NCBI GenBank assembly: GCA_052246295.1
Contig: JBQQCO010000005.1
From: Piscibacillus sp052246295
GTDB lineage: Bacteria; Bacillota; Bacilli; Bacillales; Alkalibacillaceae
DNA length: 64,000 nt
Strand: one strand, 5' to 3'
Shown: positions 25,167 through 33,578 of the stretch, piece after piece
Layout: every line of letters begins with the position of its first letter
Position numbering within the stretch: the first letter of the stretch is position 1
Translations under genes and position numbers: made by a program
Notes under the pieces: generated by a model
Databases searched by the model: none
What the model was told of the DNA's origin: nothing
Seen by the model: the letters and a program-made list of their open reading frames with translations, nothing else

Positions 25167-26447
25167 TTATTTCAAAATCGATGTTAAATCATCGAAAAAA
25201 TTTGGATAAGACACTTTAATGCAATCACTATCCTTAATGGTTACAGGTGTCCTAGTTATTAATGAGGCAATAGCCGCCATCATTGCAATTCTGTGATCAC
25301 CAAACGCTTTAATGTCTGCCCCGTTAAGTGGGTGACCTCCCTCTACGACTATACCATCATTTATCTCTTTTATTTTTGCACCAAAACTCTTTAACGTATT
25401 AACCGTTGTATTTATTCGGTCTGATTCTTTATGCCGAAGCTCCTCAATGTGATTTATAGTCATAGAACCGTTCACTTGTGTGGCAACCAAAGCTAATAAG
25501 GGGACTTCATCTATAAACTTGGCAATTTCATGCTCATCAATTTTAATTGGTACTAAACTCTCTGTATAACGAACATGAATATGACCTATAGGCTCATCAC
25601 CTTCATAACTAGTTATTTCAGTTTCTATATTTGCACCCATTCTTTTTAACACATCTATAAAACCAGTTCTTGTGGGGTTTAAACCAACATTCTGTATTGT
25701 AACTTCACTTCCCGGTGTTATAGTTGCCCCGGCCAGCCAAAATGAAGCTGATGAAATATCGCCAGGTACATATACATTAGAACCCTTCAAATCTTGTAAA
25801 CCCTCAATTGTAATGTTATTACCTTTTCTTTGAATAGACGCTCCGAAGATTGGTAACATACGCTCAGTATGATCACGTGTAATATTAGGTTCAATGACGG
25901 TAGTATTGCCTTCTGTTAAAAGACCAGCAAATAAAATAGCTGATTTCACTTGAGCACTATCAACTGGTAGTTTATATGTAATTGGATTAAGCTTCTTACC
26001 CTTTATATTCATAGGTAATGTCCCGTTACTTGAATCGATTAATGCTCCCATGTCAGCTAATGGATCTATTACTCGGTTCATAGGTCTTCGGCTTAAGGAG
26101 TCATCACCTACCAATTTCGATTCAAAAGGTAACGTTGATAGGATTCCACTCAATAATCTAACAGTTGTTCCCGAATTGCCCATATCAAGCTCATTTTTGG
26201 GTGGTGTAAAATGTTGTACTCCCTTCCCTAGTATCCTAATTGCATGATCTTTTTTTTCAATTTGAACATCCATCTCTTGAAAGGCTTTAATAGTTCTAAA
26301 ACTATCCTCTGATTGTAAGAAATTATAAACATTTGTCTCTCCCTTTGAGATTGCACCCAGCATGATGGATCGATGGGAGATAGATTTATCCCCTGGTACT
26401 TCTATTGTGCCTTTTAAAGCCCCTTGTTTATTTATTAACGTTTTCAT
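25167..26447 (-). CDS. aroA: 3-phosphoshikimate 1-carboxyvinyltransferase (EPSP synthase)
   Basis: 426 aa shikimate-pathway enzyme adding enolpyruvate from PEP to shikimate-3-phosphate. N-terminal PGDKSISHRSIMLGAIS, the PEP loop MGNSGTTVRLLSG, RRPMNRVIDPL, and the C-terminal LRHKESDRI and GDHRIAMM are all visible. It is called aroE in B. subtilis nomenclature. Third in the aroC-aroB-aroA run; the aroH, trp, hisC and tyrA genes that intervene in B. subtilis are absent. Confidence 0.97.
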   Translation of the reverse strand: MKTLINKQGALKGTIEVPGDKSISHRSIMLGAISKGETNVYNFLQSEDSFRTIKAFQEMDVQIEKKDHAIRILGKGVQHFTPPKNELDMGNSGTTVRLLSGILSTLPFESKLVGDDSLSRRPMNRVIDPLADMGALIDSSNGTLPMNIKGKKLNPITYKLPVDSAQVKSAILFAGLLTEGNTTVIEPNITRDHTERMLPIFGASIQRKGNNITIEGLQDLKGSNVYVPGDISSASFWLAGATITPGSEVTIQNVGLNPTRTGFIDVLKRMGANIETEITSYEGDEPIGHIHVRYTESLVPIKIDEHEIAKFIDEVPLLALVATQVNGSMTINHIEELRHKESDRINTTVNTLKSFGAKIKEINDGIVVEGGHPLNGADIKAFGDHRIAMMAAIASLITRTPVTIKDSDCIKVSYPNFFDDLTSILK

Positions 26448-26460
26448 TTACTTCATTCCC

Positions 26461-27540
26461 TTAGTACATCTTTTCCATAAACCCAATTAAATATTGCCTT
26501 ATTTCATTAGGTTTTAATTGTTGTACGAATGGACTACCGACATCTTTTAAAAGTACGAAGTGAATATGTTGGTTCACTGTCTTTTTATCATTAGTCATCT
26601 TCTTTAATAATAAATCAATGTCCTGTTCTGAAATAATATCTATTGGGTAATTTAAATGTTTAATCCATTGCAATAAGTCTTCTGTCAAGAACTTACCGTG
26701 TAAGCCTTGTAATTGTTCTGAAGTATATAAAGAAAATAACATACCATACATGACACATTCCCCATGTGTATGAGAAGTAATCGCTTCGATAGCATGACCT
26801 AACGTATGACCTAAATTAAGATACTTCCTAATATTAGATTCTTTTTCGTCTTGCTCTACTATTTGTTGTTTTACCTTGATTGAATCAATTAATAAATCGT
26901 CAAAGTTATTAGTAGTTAAATCAATCCTGTTCTCCATTCTTTGCCTGATATAATCTAATAAGTGATGTTTTGATAAAAATCCATGCTTAACCATCTCAGC
27001 AAAACCCGACCGAACTTCTTTTTCAGGTAAAGAAAATAGTGTTTCAGTGTCATAAACTATAAAATCAGGTGCGTAGAAGTTTCCAAGGACATTTTTTGTT
27101 TTTCCTAAATTAATGGCCACTTTTCCACCTACACTGCTATCATGAGCAAGTAATGTTGTTGGTGCTTGAATAAACGAAATACCTCTCATATAAGTTGAAG
27201 CAACAAAACCAGCTAAATCCCCGACTACTCCACCACCTAAAGCAATGATGGCGGAATGTCGATCTGCATTCTCTTTTAAAAGAAATTGTTGAAGTTTTTC
27301 ATAAACAGTTAATGATTTAGATGCTTCACCTGGTTTAACAGTATATGACTTTACAACAAATGATTTTTCCAAGCTAACAAGAATATCATCCAAGTAATAC
27401 TTTGATACATTTTCATCCGTAACAACAAAAACTTGGCTGTAGCTTTTACCTTTTAGGAAATATGAAAATTGATGCCTGATCCCTTTCCCCACGTAAATAG
27501 GATAAGGTCTTTCACTTGAATTCACAATAATCTGTTTCAT
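26461..27540 (-). CDS. aroB: 3-dehydroquinate synthase
   Basis: 359 aa NAD- and metal-dependent enzyme converting DAHP to 3-dehydroquinate. NAD site GGGVVGDLAGFVASTYMRG, phosphate-binding KTKNVLG, and the zinc ligands in SGFAEMVKHG and NLGHTLGHAIE. Its ATG overlaps the aroC stop (TAATG), and no good ribosome site is close, so coupling to aroC is likely. Confidence 0.97.
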   Translation of the reverse strand: MKQIIVNSSERPYPIYVGKGIRHQFSYFLKGKSYSQVFVVTDENVSKYYLDDILVSLEKSFVVKSYTVKPGEASKSLTVYEKLQQFLLKENADRHSAIIALGGGVVGDLAGFVASTYMRGISFIQAPTTLLAHDSSVGGKVAINLGKTKNVLGNFYAPDFIVYDTETLFSLPEKEVRSGFAEMVKHGFLSKHHLLDYIRQRMENRIDLTTNNFDDLLIDSIKVKQQIVEQDEKESNIRKYLNLGHTLGHAIEAITSHTHGECVMYGMLFSLYTSEQLQGLHGKFLTEDLLQWIKHLNYPIDIISEQDIDLLLKKMTNDKKTVNQHIHFVLLKDVGSPFVQQLKPNEIRQYLIGFMEKMY

Positions 27541-28706
27541 TAAAAATGAAGAATCCTTTCTCTATGCTTTTTAACCTCTTCTTTTAATTGATTAATCGTA
27601 TCTGATGTGAACTGTTCTAAAAGGGCGTTAGCGACCTCCCAGGCAACTATATGTTCCATGACAACTGAAGCAGCAGGTACAGCACATGAATCTGATCTTT
27701 CAATACTAGCCTGGAAAGGTTTTTTCGTATCAACATCGACACTATTTAGAGGTTTATATAACGTTGGGATGGGTTTCATAACCCCTTTTACTATTATAGG
27801 CATGCCAGTTGTCATACCACCTTCAAAACCGCCTAATCGATTCGTCTTTCGATAATAACCTTTATCCTCGTCATATGCAATTTCATCATGCGTCTCACTT
27901 CCACGACGATTAGCCGCGTCAAACCCAACGCCAAACTCTACACCTTTAAAAGCATTAATACTCATAACACTTCCAGCAATGCGTCCGTCTAACTTTCGAT
28001 CATAGTGGACATGGGATCCAAGGCCAGCCGGAACACCTTCGACGTGTACTTCTACAACACCACCAATTGAATCTCCATCTTTTTTAGCTTGGTCGATCTG
28101 ATCCATCATATCTTGTTCTTTGCTCTTATCTAATGTTCTTACAGGAGACTCGTTCGAAATATCCTTCTTCTCTTCTATCGTTAAAAGGGGCTGGTCTTCA
28201 GCTTCTATATTATAAATTTTCTTAACATAACCTAAAACATCAATGCCTACTTCTCTTAGGATTGTTTTAGCAACGGCACCAGCTGCCACTCGAGCAGCCG
28301 TTTCCCTTGCAGAAGACCTCTCTAGGACGTTTCTCATATCTCGATGACCATACTTCAAAGCACCATTTAAATCAGCGTGCCCAGGACGTGGTTTGGTGAT
28401 TTGACGTTTGATTTCCGTTTCATCATCAATCGGATCTTCACCCATAATATGAGTCCAATGTTTGAAATCGTCGTTAGAGATGACAAGGCTAATTGGTGAG
28501 CCTAGCGTATAACCATGGCGAACACCACTCGTAATATCAACCAAATCTTTTTCGATTTTCATGCGTCTGCCCCTACCATAACCTCCTTGCCTACGAATTA
28601 ATGACTCATTGATATGATCTTTCAATAAATTCATTTGTGCTGGTACACCTTCAATAATCGTAGTCAATTGTTTACCATGTGATTCTCCAGCCGTTAAATA
28701 TCGCAT
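27540..28706 (-). CDS. aroC: Chorismate synthase
   Basis: 388 aa, FMN-dependent last step to chorismate, feeding aromatic amino acids, folate and menaquinone. Signatures: MRYLTAGESHGKQLTTI, RPGHADLNGALKYGHRDMRNV and the RSSARETAARVAAGA motif; the GGFEGGMTTGMPI loop is near the C-terminus. Two adjacent ATGs (28709 and 28706) share the GAGGTG site; I use the one matching family starts. Named aroF in B. subtilis. It follows cheR by about 13 nt. Confidence 0.97.
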   Translation of the reverse strand: MRYLTAGESHGKQLTTIIEGVPAQMNLLKDHINESLIRRQGGYGRGRRMKIEKDLVDITSGVRHGYTLGSPISLVISNDDFKHWTHIMGEDPIDDETEIKRQITKPRPGHADLNGALKYGHRDMRNVLERSSARETAARVAAGAVAKTILREVGIDVLGYVKKIYNIEAEDQPLLTIEEKKDISNESPVRTLDKSKEQDMMDQIDQAKKDGDSIGGVVEVHVEGVPAGLGSHVHYDRKLDGRIAGSVMSINAFKGVEFGVGFDAANRRGSETHDEIAYDEDKGYYRKTNRLGGFEGGMTTGMPIIVKGVMKPIPTLYKPLNSVDVDTKKPFQASIERSDSCAVPAASVVMEHIVAWEVANALLEQFTSDTINQLKEEVKKHRERILHF

Positions 28707-28719
28707 CATGACACCTCAA

Positions 28720-29493
28720 CTAATTTAATTTTTTATAGAAGAATGTTTTAATTGGTTCAAAATTATGGTCTTTCGGTCTAAATAACTGCTCTGTACTGCC
28801 TACAAATAAAACCCCATTCGATGATAATGATTTATTAAATTTATGATATACACTTATTTTAGCTTGTTCAGTAAAGTAGATTAAAACGTTACGACAAACA
28901 ATTAAATCAAATGACTGTTCATACTCATCCTCTAAAAGATTATGTTTCTTAAAATGAACAGTTTTTTTAATGTCTTCGGATATTACATATGTAGAATTTG
29001 TCTTTTTAAAAAAACGTTCCCGTTTGTCTTTAGGGGTTTCATCAAGAGACCGTTCAGAATATACGCCTACTTTTGCTTGTTCAATTGCTTCTTCATCTAT
29101 ATCAGTTGCTAAAATAGAAATATCTTTCAAATCATAGAAATCACTTAACATCATAGCAATCGTATAAGGTTCTTCCCCAGTTGAACACGCTGCACTCCAA
29201 ACTTTAATATTCTTTTTCCCACTCATAATTCCTAGTAAGATATCCTTTTTTAAAATTTCCCACCGATTATAATTTCTATAAAAATGAGAAACGTTAATTG
29301 TAATCCGGTTCATAAATTCTTTCATAAGCTTGTGATCTTTTTTAAGGGCTTGATAATAGTCTTGAAAATTATTATATGAACGTCTCTCTCTTAATGACGT
29401 TAGTCTTCTTTTCATTTGCTTTTCCTTATAGAGGCTTAAATCTACTCCAACATCTTTATAAATCCATTTAATAAATGATTGGTAATCATCCAT
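28720..29493 (-). CDS. cheR: Chemotaxis protein methyltransferase CheR
   Basis: SAM-dependent methyltransferase that methylates receptor glutamates, 257 aa. A small all-helical N-terminal domain (LSLYKEKQMKRRLTSLRERR) is followed by the Rossmann domain with KVWSAACSTGEEPYTIAM, ILATDIDEEAIEQA, FDLIVCRNVLIYF and VGSTEQL. The ATG at 29493 has GGAG nine bases upstream and gives the usual length; an ATG at 29517 has no ribosome site. Location between ndk and aroC is the conserved Bacillus position outside the flagellar operon. Confidence 0.95.
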   Translation of the reverse strand: MDDYQSFIKWIYKDVGVDLSLYKEKQMKRRLTSLRERRSYNNFQDYYQALKKDHKLMKEFMNRITINVSHFYRNYNRWEILKKDILLGIMSGKKNIKVWSAACSTGEEPYTIAMMLSDFYDLKDISILATDIDEEAIEQAKVGVYSERSLDETPKDKRERFFKKTNSTYVISEDIKKTVHFKKHNLLEDEYEQSFDLIVCRNVLIYFTEQAKISVYHKFNKSLSSNGVLFVGSTEQLFRPKDHNFEPIKTFFYKKLN

Positions 29494-29576
29494 TCCCCAA
29501 CTCTCCTCTTTATCCATCTATTACTATTATAAAAAATGTCGAATACTAAGGCTATTATTTTGAATAAAATAAGAAA

Positions 29577-29712
29577 AGCGCAAGTACCCATTCAACCACG
29601 GATAAAACCGACTATGCTAAGGTATAGGAAAAAACGACAATCTTCAAAAGTCGATGTTACCTTAATCTATCTTTTAGACGGACATTCACTAAATGGTTGG
29701 GTGTATTGCGCT
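29577..29712. repeat. Intergenic palindromic repeat (AGCGCAA family), long copy
   Basis: Ends are AGCGCAA...TTGCGCT, with further complementary blocks ACCCAttcAACCA and TGGTTGGGT inside, so the whole 136 bp can fold on itself. A short relative sits at 33429-33474. The segment lies between cheR and ndk. The open frame across it (29536-29724) has no ribosome site and is not called. Confidence 0.7.
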
Positions 29713-29730
29713 AGACATTACTAAAACTAG

Positions 29731-29758
29731 AAAAAGGCCTTAAACATAAGGCCTTTTT
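29731..29758 (-). terminator. Terminator of ndk
   Basis: aaaaaggcctta / taaggccttttt, 12-bp perfect stem with a 4-nt loop and a T run, 6 nt after the ndk stop. Confidence 0.92.
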
Positions 29759-29763
29759 ACTGA

Positions 29764-30210
29764 TTAGTAAATCCACTGATCTTGATCTTTATTGTAAGAA
29801 ACTAATTCCTCTTTGTTGAAGAATAAACCAATTTCGCGTTCTGCAGATTCAGGTGAATCAGAACCATGAATAACATTTTTACCTACTGTTAAACCGAAGT
29901 CGCCACGAACTGTACCGATATCAGATTCAGCAGGGTTTGTAGCACCCATCATCTTACGAGCTGTAGCAATTACGTTCTCGCCTTCCCAGACCATTGCAAA
30001 AACAGGTCCAGAAGTAATGAATCCAGTTAGCTCTCCGAAGAAAGGCTTGTCCTTATGTTCACCATAATGCTCTTCTGCAAGTTCTGGTGAAATTTGCATT
30101 AATTTTGCTGCAGCTAATTTAAATCCTTTTTTCTCGAAGCGTTGCACAATATCACCAATAAGGTTACGTTGTACACCGTCTGGTTTAACCATAATGAAAG
30201 TTTTTTCCAT
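29764..30210 (-). CDS. ndk: Nucleoside diphosphate kinase
   Basis: 148 aa, balances NTP pools by phosphate transfer through a phospho-histidine. MEKTFIMVKPDGVQRNLIG at the start, RGDFGLTVGKNVIHGSDSPESAEREI with the active-site His (about H117). Hexamer or tetramer in the family. Start with AGAGGTG; own terminator and a probable promoter upstream. Confidence 0.97.
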   Translation of the reverse strand: MEKTFIMVKPDGVQRNLIGDIVQRFEKKGFKLAAAKLMQISPELAEEHYGEHKDKPFFGELTGFITSGPVFAMVWEGENVIATARKMMGATNPAESDIGTVRGDFGLTVGKNVIHGSDSPESAEREIGLFFNKEELVSYNKDQDQWIY

Positions 30211-30249
30211 GTTTTTTCACCTCTATAAATAATTTGTAAGCCGTCAAAA

Positions 30250-30278
30250 ATTTTATCAAAGTTTAACCAAAAAAACAA
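30250..30278 (-). promoter_or_regulatory. Possible sigma-A promoter for ndk
   Basis: Minus strand TTGTTT, 17-nt spacer, TAAAAT, about 40 nt before the ndk start. Weak -35. Confidence 0.4.
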
Positions 30279-30292
30279 TTATTTATCAAATT

Positions 30293-31261
30293 TTAAAATC
30301 GTCTTTTTCCTAAATATTGTGCAACTTCATCTAAGTACTGTTTAGGTTCTAAATTAGGTAGTTGTTCTAAAGCAGTCTTTGCTCTATGTAAATACCTCTG
30401 ACTCACTTCATATGATTGTTCAATTGCTTTAGATTGTTTAATCTTTAAAATTATTTCTTCAATTTGTAAAGGGTGTTCCTCTTCATTAAAGTAAGCTTGA
30501 ACCCCTTTTAATATATTTTCATCTTCACTCATTGCATAAAATGTCGGAAGTGTAATATGTCCACTCAACAAATCGCTGCCAACTGGTTTTCCTAACTCTT
30601 TCTCAGTGGATGTAAAATCGAGTATGTCATCCATAATTTGATATGACATACCAATATTGTATCCATAATCCTTAAGCAGGTTTTCAACTTCACTATCAAC
30701 ACCAGAGGCAATAGCACCCATTTGAGCACTCGATTCGATAAGAAGAGCTGTCTTTCTTTTAATTCGTTTAAAATATGTAAAATGGTTTTGATCTAAATTG
30801 AACTTATCTCTAATTTGTTCAATTTCCCCAATACAAAGCTCGTGAATGGTATTGGATAACACAGAATGTAATCGGTGATTCTTAAATGGTTTTAACAACT
30901 CTAAAGTTCTAGCAAAGATATAATCTCCTGTGTATACAGCAGTACCATTATCCCATTGCTTATTAACAGTTGGTTTACCACGTCGCAACATTGCATGATC
31001 AATAACATCATCATGAACTAACGAAGCCATATGTATAAGCTCTAATGCTACGGCAACATCAATGATTTTGTCTTGATTTTCACTTCCAAAACGTGATGAT
31101 AACAACACAAAAATAGGACGAATTCTTTTTCCGCCAGCTGACAACAAGTGATTGGATGCTGATTGAATCATGGAACTTTCGGCTTTTGTAACACTTTTTA
31201 TTTTCTTCTCTACTAGTTGTATATCTTTATTGACATATTTTAATGCAGTAGCGATTTTCAT
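30293..31261 (-). CDS. hepT: Heptaprenyl diphosphate synthase component II
   Basis: 322 aa catalytic trans-prenyltransferase subunit that, with HepS, makes the C35 side chain for menaquinone-7. First Asp-rich motif HDDVIDHAMLRRGKPTVN, second QIMDDILDFTSTEKELGK; GGKRIRP near residue 50. The ATG at 31261 follows AAAGGTGA. Menaquinone made here serves the qcr and res respiratory systems in the window. Confidence 0.95.
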   Translation of the reverse strand: MKIATALKYVNKDIQLVEKKIKSVTKAESSMIQSASNHLLSAGGKRIRPIFVLLSSRFGSENQDKIIDVAVALELIHMASLVHDDVIDHAMLRRGKPTVNKQWDNGTAVYTGDYIFARTLELLKPFKNHRLHSVLSNTIHELCIGEIEQIRDKFNLDQNHFTYFKRIKRKTALLIESSAQMGAIASGVDSEVENLLKDYGYNIGMSYQIMDDILDFTSTEKELGKPVGSDLLSGHITLPTFYAMSEDENILKGVQAYFNEEEHPLQIEEIILKIKQSKAIEQSYEVSQRYLHRAKTALEQLPNLEPKQYLDEVAQYLGKRRF

Positions 31262-31280
31262 GTATTTCACCTTTATGAAC

Positions 31281-31991
31281 TTATTTTGATTTAATTCCTA
31301 AGTGCATTGCTGCCGCACCCAATGCATAGCTTTTTACTTTTACAGAACTAAAGCCTACACCTTTAAACATTTTAGCTAGTTCATCTTTGCCAGGGAAATT
31401 TTTAGTTGATTCATAAAGCCATGCGTATTCATCATAACTTTTTGCAAATAGTTTACCGAATAAAGGCATGATATGTTCAAAATAAAAGAAGTATAACTGT
31501 TTATAAACTGGCAATGTAGGTTGGGATGTATCGAGACATACGACTTGGCCTCCAGGTTTAACGACTCTATACATTTCTTTTAAAACTTGATTATAGTCAG
31601 GTGTATTCCTCAAACCAAATCCAATCGTGACATAATCAAATTGATGGTCATCATATGGTAGGTTCATGGCATCACCATGCTGTAATGTAATGTTATTTAT
31701 ATTACGCTCATCTACTTTCTTCCGACCGACTGATAACATGTTTTCACTAAAATCTAACCCGTAAACATAACCTTCTTCACCAACCGCCTCAGACAGTGCA
31801 ATTGTCCAATCACCAGTACCACAACATACATCAAGACATTTAGAACCTTTCTCAACGTTCATTTGTTTCATAACATCTTTTCGCCAAGCTACGTGCCTTT
31901 GAAATGAAATTATCGAATTCATTTTGTCATAACGTTTATAAATTTTTTCAAACACTGAATGTACTTTTTCTGATTTAGATTGTTGATCCAT
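31281..31991 (-). CDS. menG: Demethylmenaquinone methyltransferase
   Basis: 236 aa SAM-dependent UbiE/COQ5-type methyltransferase, last step of menaquinone synthesis. SAM motif I is CLDVCCGTGDWTIAL; YGLDFSENML, DYVTIGFGLRNTPDY and the C-terminal GAAAMHLGIK follow. Between hepS (1 nt) and hepT (about 20 nt), an operon conserved in Bacillus. Named menH or ubiE elsewhere. Confidence 0.96.
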   Translation of the reverse strand: MDQQSKSEKVHSVFEKIYKRYDKMNSIISFQRHVAWRKDVMKQMNVEKGSKCLDVCCGTGDWTIALSEAVGEEGYVYGLDFSENMLSVGRKKVDERNINNITLQHGDAMNLPYDDHQFDYVTIGFGLRNTPDYNQVLKEMYRVVKPGGQVVCLDTSQPTLPVYKQLYFFYFEHIMPLFGKLFAKSYDEYAWLYESTKNFPGKDELAKMFKGVGFSSVKVKSYALGAAAMHLGIKSK

Positions 31992-31992
31992 T

Positions 31993-32646
31993 TTAACTTT
32001 CTCCTGTATAACTCATCTTATTTAATCTGTTAATTCGTTCATTAATCATTAATTCTGTTGATGGTTCTTTTGATTTTAACAAATCTAGCCAAACGCTTTG
32101 GCTCTGGTAAACTAATGAAGTGACTAGTTCACTTATCTTCTTATTTTTATATTCAGTTAATCCATATAGATCAATTACAGAATTAAATAAACCACAATGC
32201 ACAGATTCAATTTGATCCAACTGACTGTTTAGATCCGAAGCTTCTGAATGTAAAAGAGTCATCTTAAGTTCATTTATTTCTTTTATGTACTTTATAAAAT
32301 GATACAACTCATCTAAATAATTTTGTTCAGAAAGTATTCGATAGAAATACGAACTGTGAAAATCACCAACTAACACTTGTAATTGATTTGTCTGATTTCG
32401 TTTCTCTTCAGATGATGAGTTGAATTTTAATTCGATTAAATCATGTATATCTAAAGATAATTGCATATGTAATAGTGCATAGAATAAATCGATATGCTCC
32501 GGTTGGCCACTTTCTTTTAATAAATCCTGAAAATAAAATATTTGCTTCTCAGATAGGACTGAATTATAAAAATCTTCACTTATGTATGGATGTTTAAACA
32601 CTTTTATAAACTCTTTACGAATTTCATTAGTTTCTCTATTGATCAC
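31993..32646 (-). CDS. hepS: Heptaprenyl diphosphate synthase component I
   Basis: 217 aa non-catalytic partner of HepT. The family helix IDLFYALLHMQLSLDIHDLIEL and the following LVGDFHSSYFYRIL match the HEPPP synthase subunit 1 signature. Translation probably begins at a GTG at 32646, after AGGTGAT; a GTG at 32655 overlaps that site. It is shorter than the roughly 250 aa I expect from B. subtilis HepS. Folate gene folE and TRAP gene mtrB, upstream of hepS in B. subtilis, are absent here. Confidence 0.85.
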   Translation of the reverse strand: MINRETNEIRKEFIKVFKHPYISEDFYNSVLSEKQIFYFQDLLKESGQPEHIDLFYALLHMQLSLDIHDLIELKFNSSSEEKRNQTNQLQVLVGDFHSSYFYRILSEQNYLDELYHFIKYIKEINELKMTLLHSEASDLNSQLDQIESVHCGLFNSVIDLYGLTEYKNKKISELVTSLVYQSQSVWLDLLKSKEPSTELMINERINRLNKMSYTGES

Positions 32647-32814
32647 ATATATCACCTATTAATTGTGTAGACATAAAATTCCCTATATCTCAGTAATATT
32701 GTAGCACGTAATGAGCTGATAATCTAATCACAGCAATTATTAACAATATATTTTATACGAAAAAAGTTAAGTCTATTAAATGTCCTCAATAAAATAATCT
32801 TATAGAAAAATAAA

Positions 32815-32836
32815 AGAGGAGGGTTGCCCCTCCTCT
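32815..32836 (-). terminator. Terminator of hbs
   Basis: agaggaggg / ccctcctct, 9-bp GC-rich stem with a 4-nt loop and TTTTATTTTTC following on the minus strand. Confidence 0.9.
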
Positions 32837-32854
32837 GTTGCCCTATGTATTGCT

Positions 32855-33127
32855 TTATTTTACAGCATCTTTAAGGGCTTTACCTGGTTTAAATGCAGGT
32901 ACTTTGCTTGCTGGAATGTCGATTTCTTTACCTGTCTGTGGGTTACGACCCTTACGAGCAGAACGCTCACGTACTTCAAAGTTACCGAAACCGATTAATT
33001 GTACCTTTTCAGATTTCTTTAAAGAACCTGTAATAGATTCTAAAACTGCATCAACAGCTTTAGCTGCATCCTTTTTAGATAAGTCCGCTTGATCAGCTAC
33101 TGAATTTACTAAGTCTGTCTTGTTCAT
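32855..33127 (-). CDS. hbs: DNA-binding protein HU
   Basis: 90 aa histone-like nucleoid protein. MNKTDLVNSVADQADLSKKDA start, FGNFEVRERSARKGRNPQTG arm region and PAFKPGKALKDAVK end are typical. The ATG at 33127 has GGAGGTG six bases upstream. It is monocistronic: its own terminator downstream and two candidate promoters in the long leader, as in B. subtilis. Confidence 0.97.
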   Translation of the reverse strand: MNKTDLVNSVADQADLSKKDAAKAVDAVLESITGSLKKSEKVQLIGFGNFEVRERSARKGRNPQTGKEIDIPASKVPAFKPGKALKDAVK

Positions 33128-33161
33128 GTCTTTCACCTCCTCTCAAATTTCAAATTATCAG

Positions 33162-33190
33162 ATAATACCATTCTAACCACATTTAAACAA
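33162..33190 (-). promoter_or_regulatory. hbs promoter P2 (extended -10)
   Basis: Minus strand TTGTTT, 17-nt spacer, TATTAT preceded by TGG (extended -10), about 35 nt before the hbs start. Confidence 0.45.
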
Positions 33191-33299
33191 AAATACACTG
33201 AGAATGCAACAAAATACTGCATTTTGTCCCAGTTATACCGACTTTTTTGAGTTTAGCATAATTTTCTAGCCGGTTATTTGCATATTACCACATAAATAG

Positions 33300-33327
33300 A
33301 TTATATAGCAAGGGAAAATCGCGTCAA
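33300..33327 (-). promoter_or_regulatory. hbs promoter P1 (sigma-A)
   Basis: Minus strand TTGACG, 16-nt spacer, TATAAT, about 170 nt before the hbs start, leaving a long leader. Confidence 0.7.
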
Positions 33328-33428
33328 ATAAGCATTTTAAAAGGTTTTTTACCTACTTTTCTTCTATAAATCATACCATTCTACTATCTATAAACCAATA
33401 TTTTACGTTAATCACTCCTATAAAAAAA

Positions 33429-33474
33429 AGCGCAATCACCCTTTTAACCATCCAGCGGTTGGGCGCATTGCGCT
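33429..33474. repeat. Intergenic palindromic repeat (AGCGCAA family), short copy
   Basis: AGCGCAAT...ATTGCGCT, 8-bp inverted ends, with inner aACCa/gGGTt complementarity. Related to 29577-29712. The rest of the 33137-33576 gap holds the two hbs promoters and the spoIVA terminator. Confidence 0.65.
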
Positions 33475-33554
33475 AGATAAAACAATCTAAAATAAGTGAC
33501 ATTATTAACTATAAATTTTTAAAAACACTAGAGCAATGTAGAAAATACAAAATA

Positions 33555-33578
33555 AAAAGCGACTTAAATGTCGCTTTT
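33555..33578 (-). terminator. Terminator of spoIVA
   Basis: aaaagcgac / gtcgctttt (9-bp stem, 6-nt loop) overlapping the spoIVA stop codon; TTATTTTG follows on the minus strand. Confidence 0.8.

Noticed and set aside
29536..29724. 62-codon plus-strand frame between cheR and ndk
   Set aside because: It coincides with the AGCGCAA repeat and has no Shine-Dalgarno sequence.
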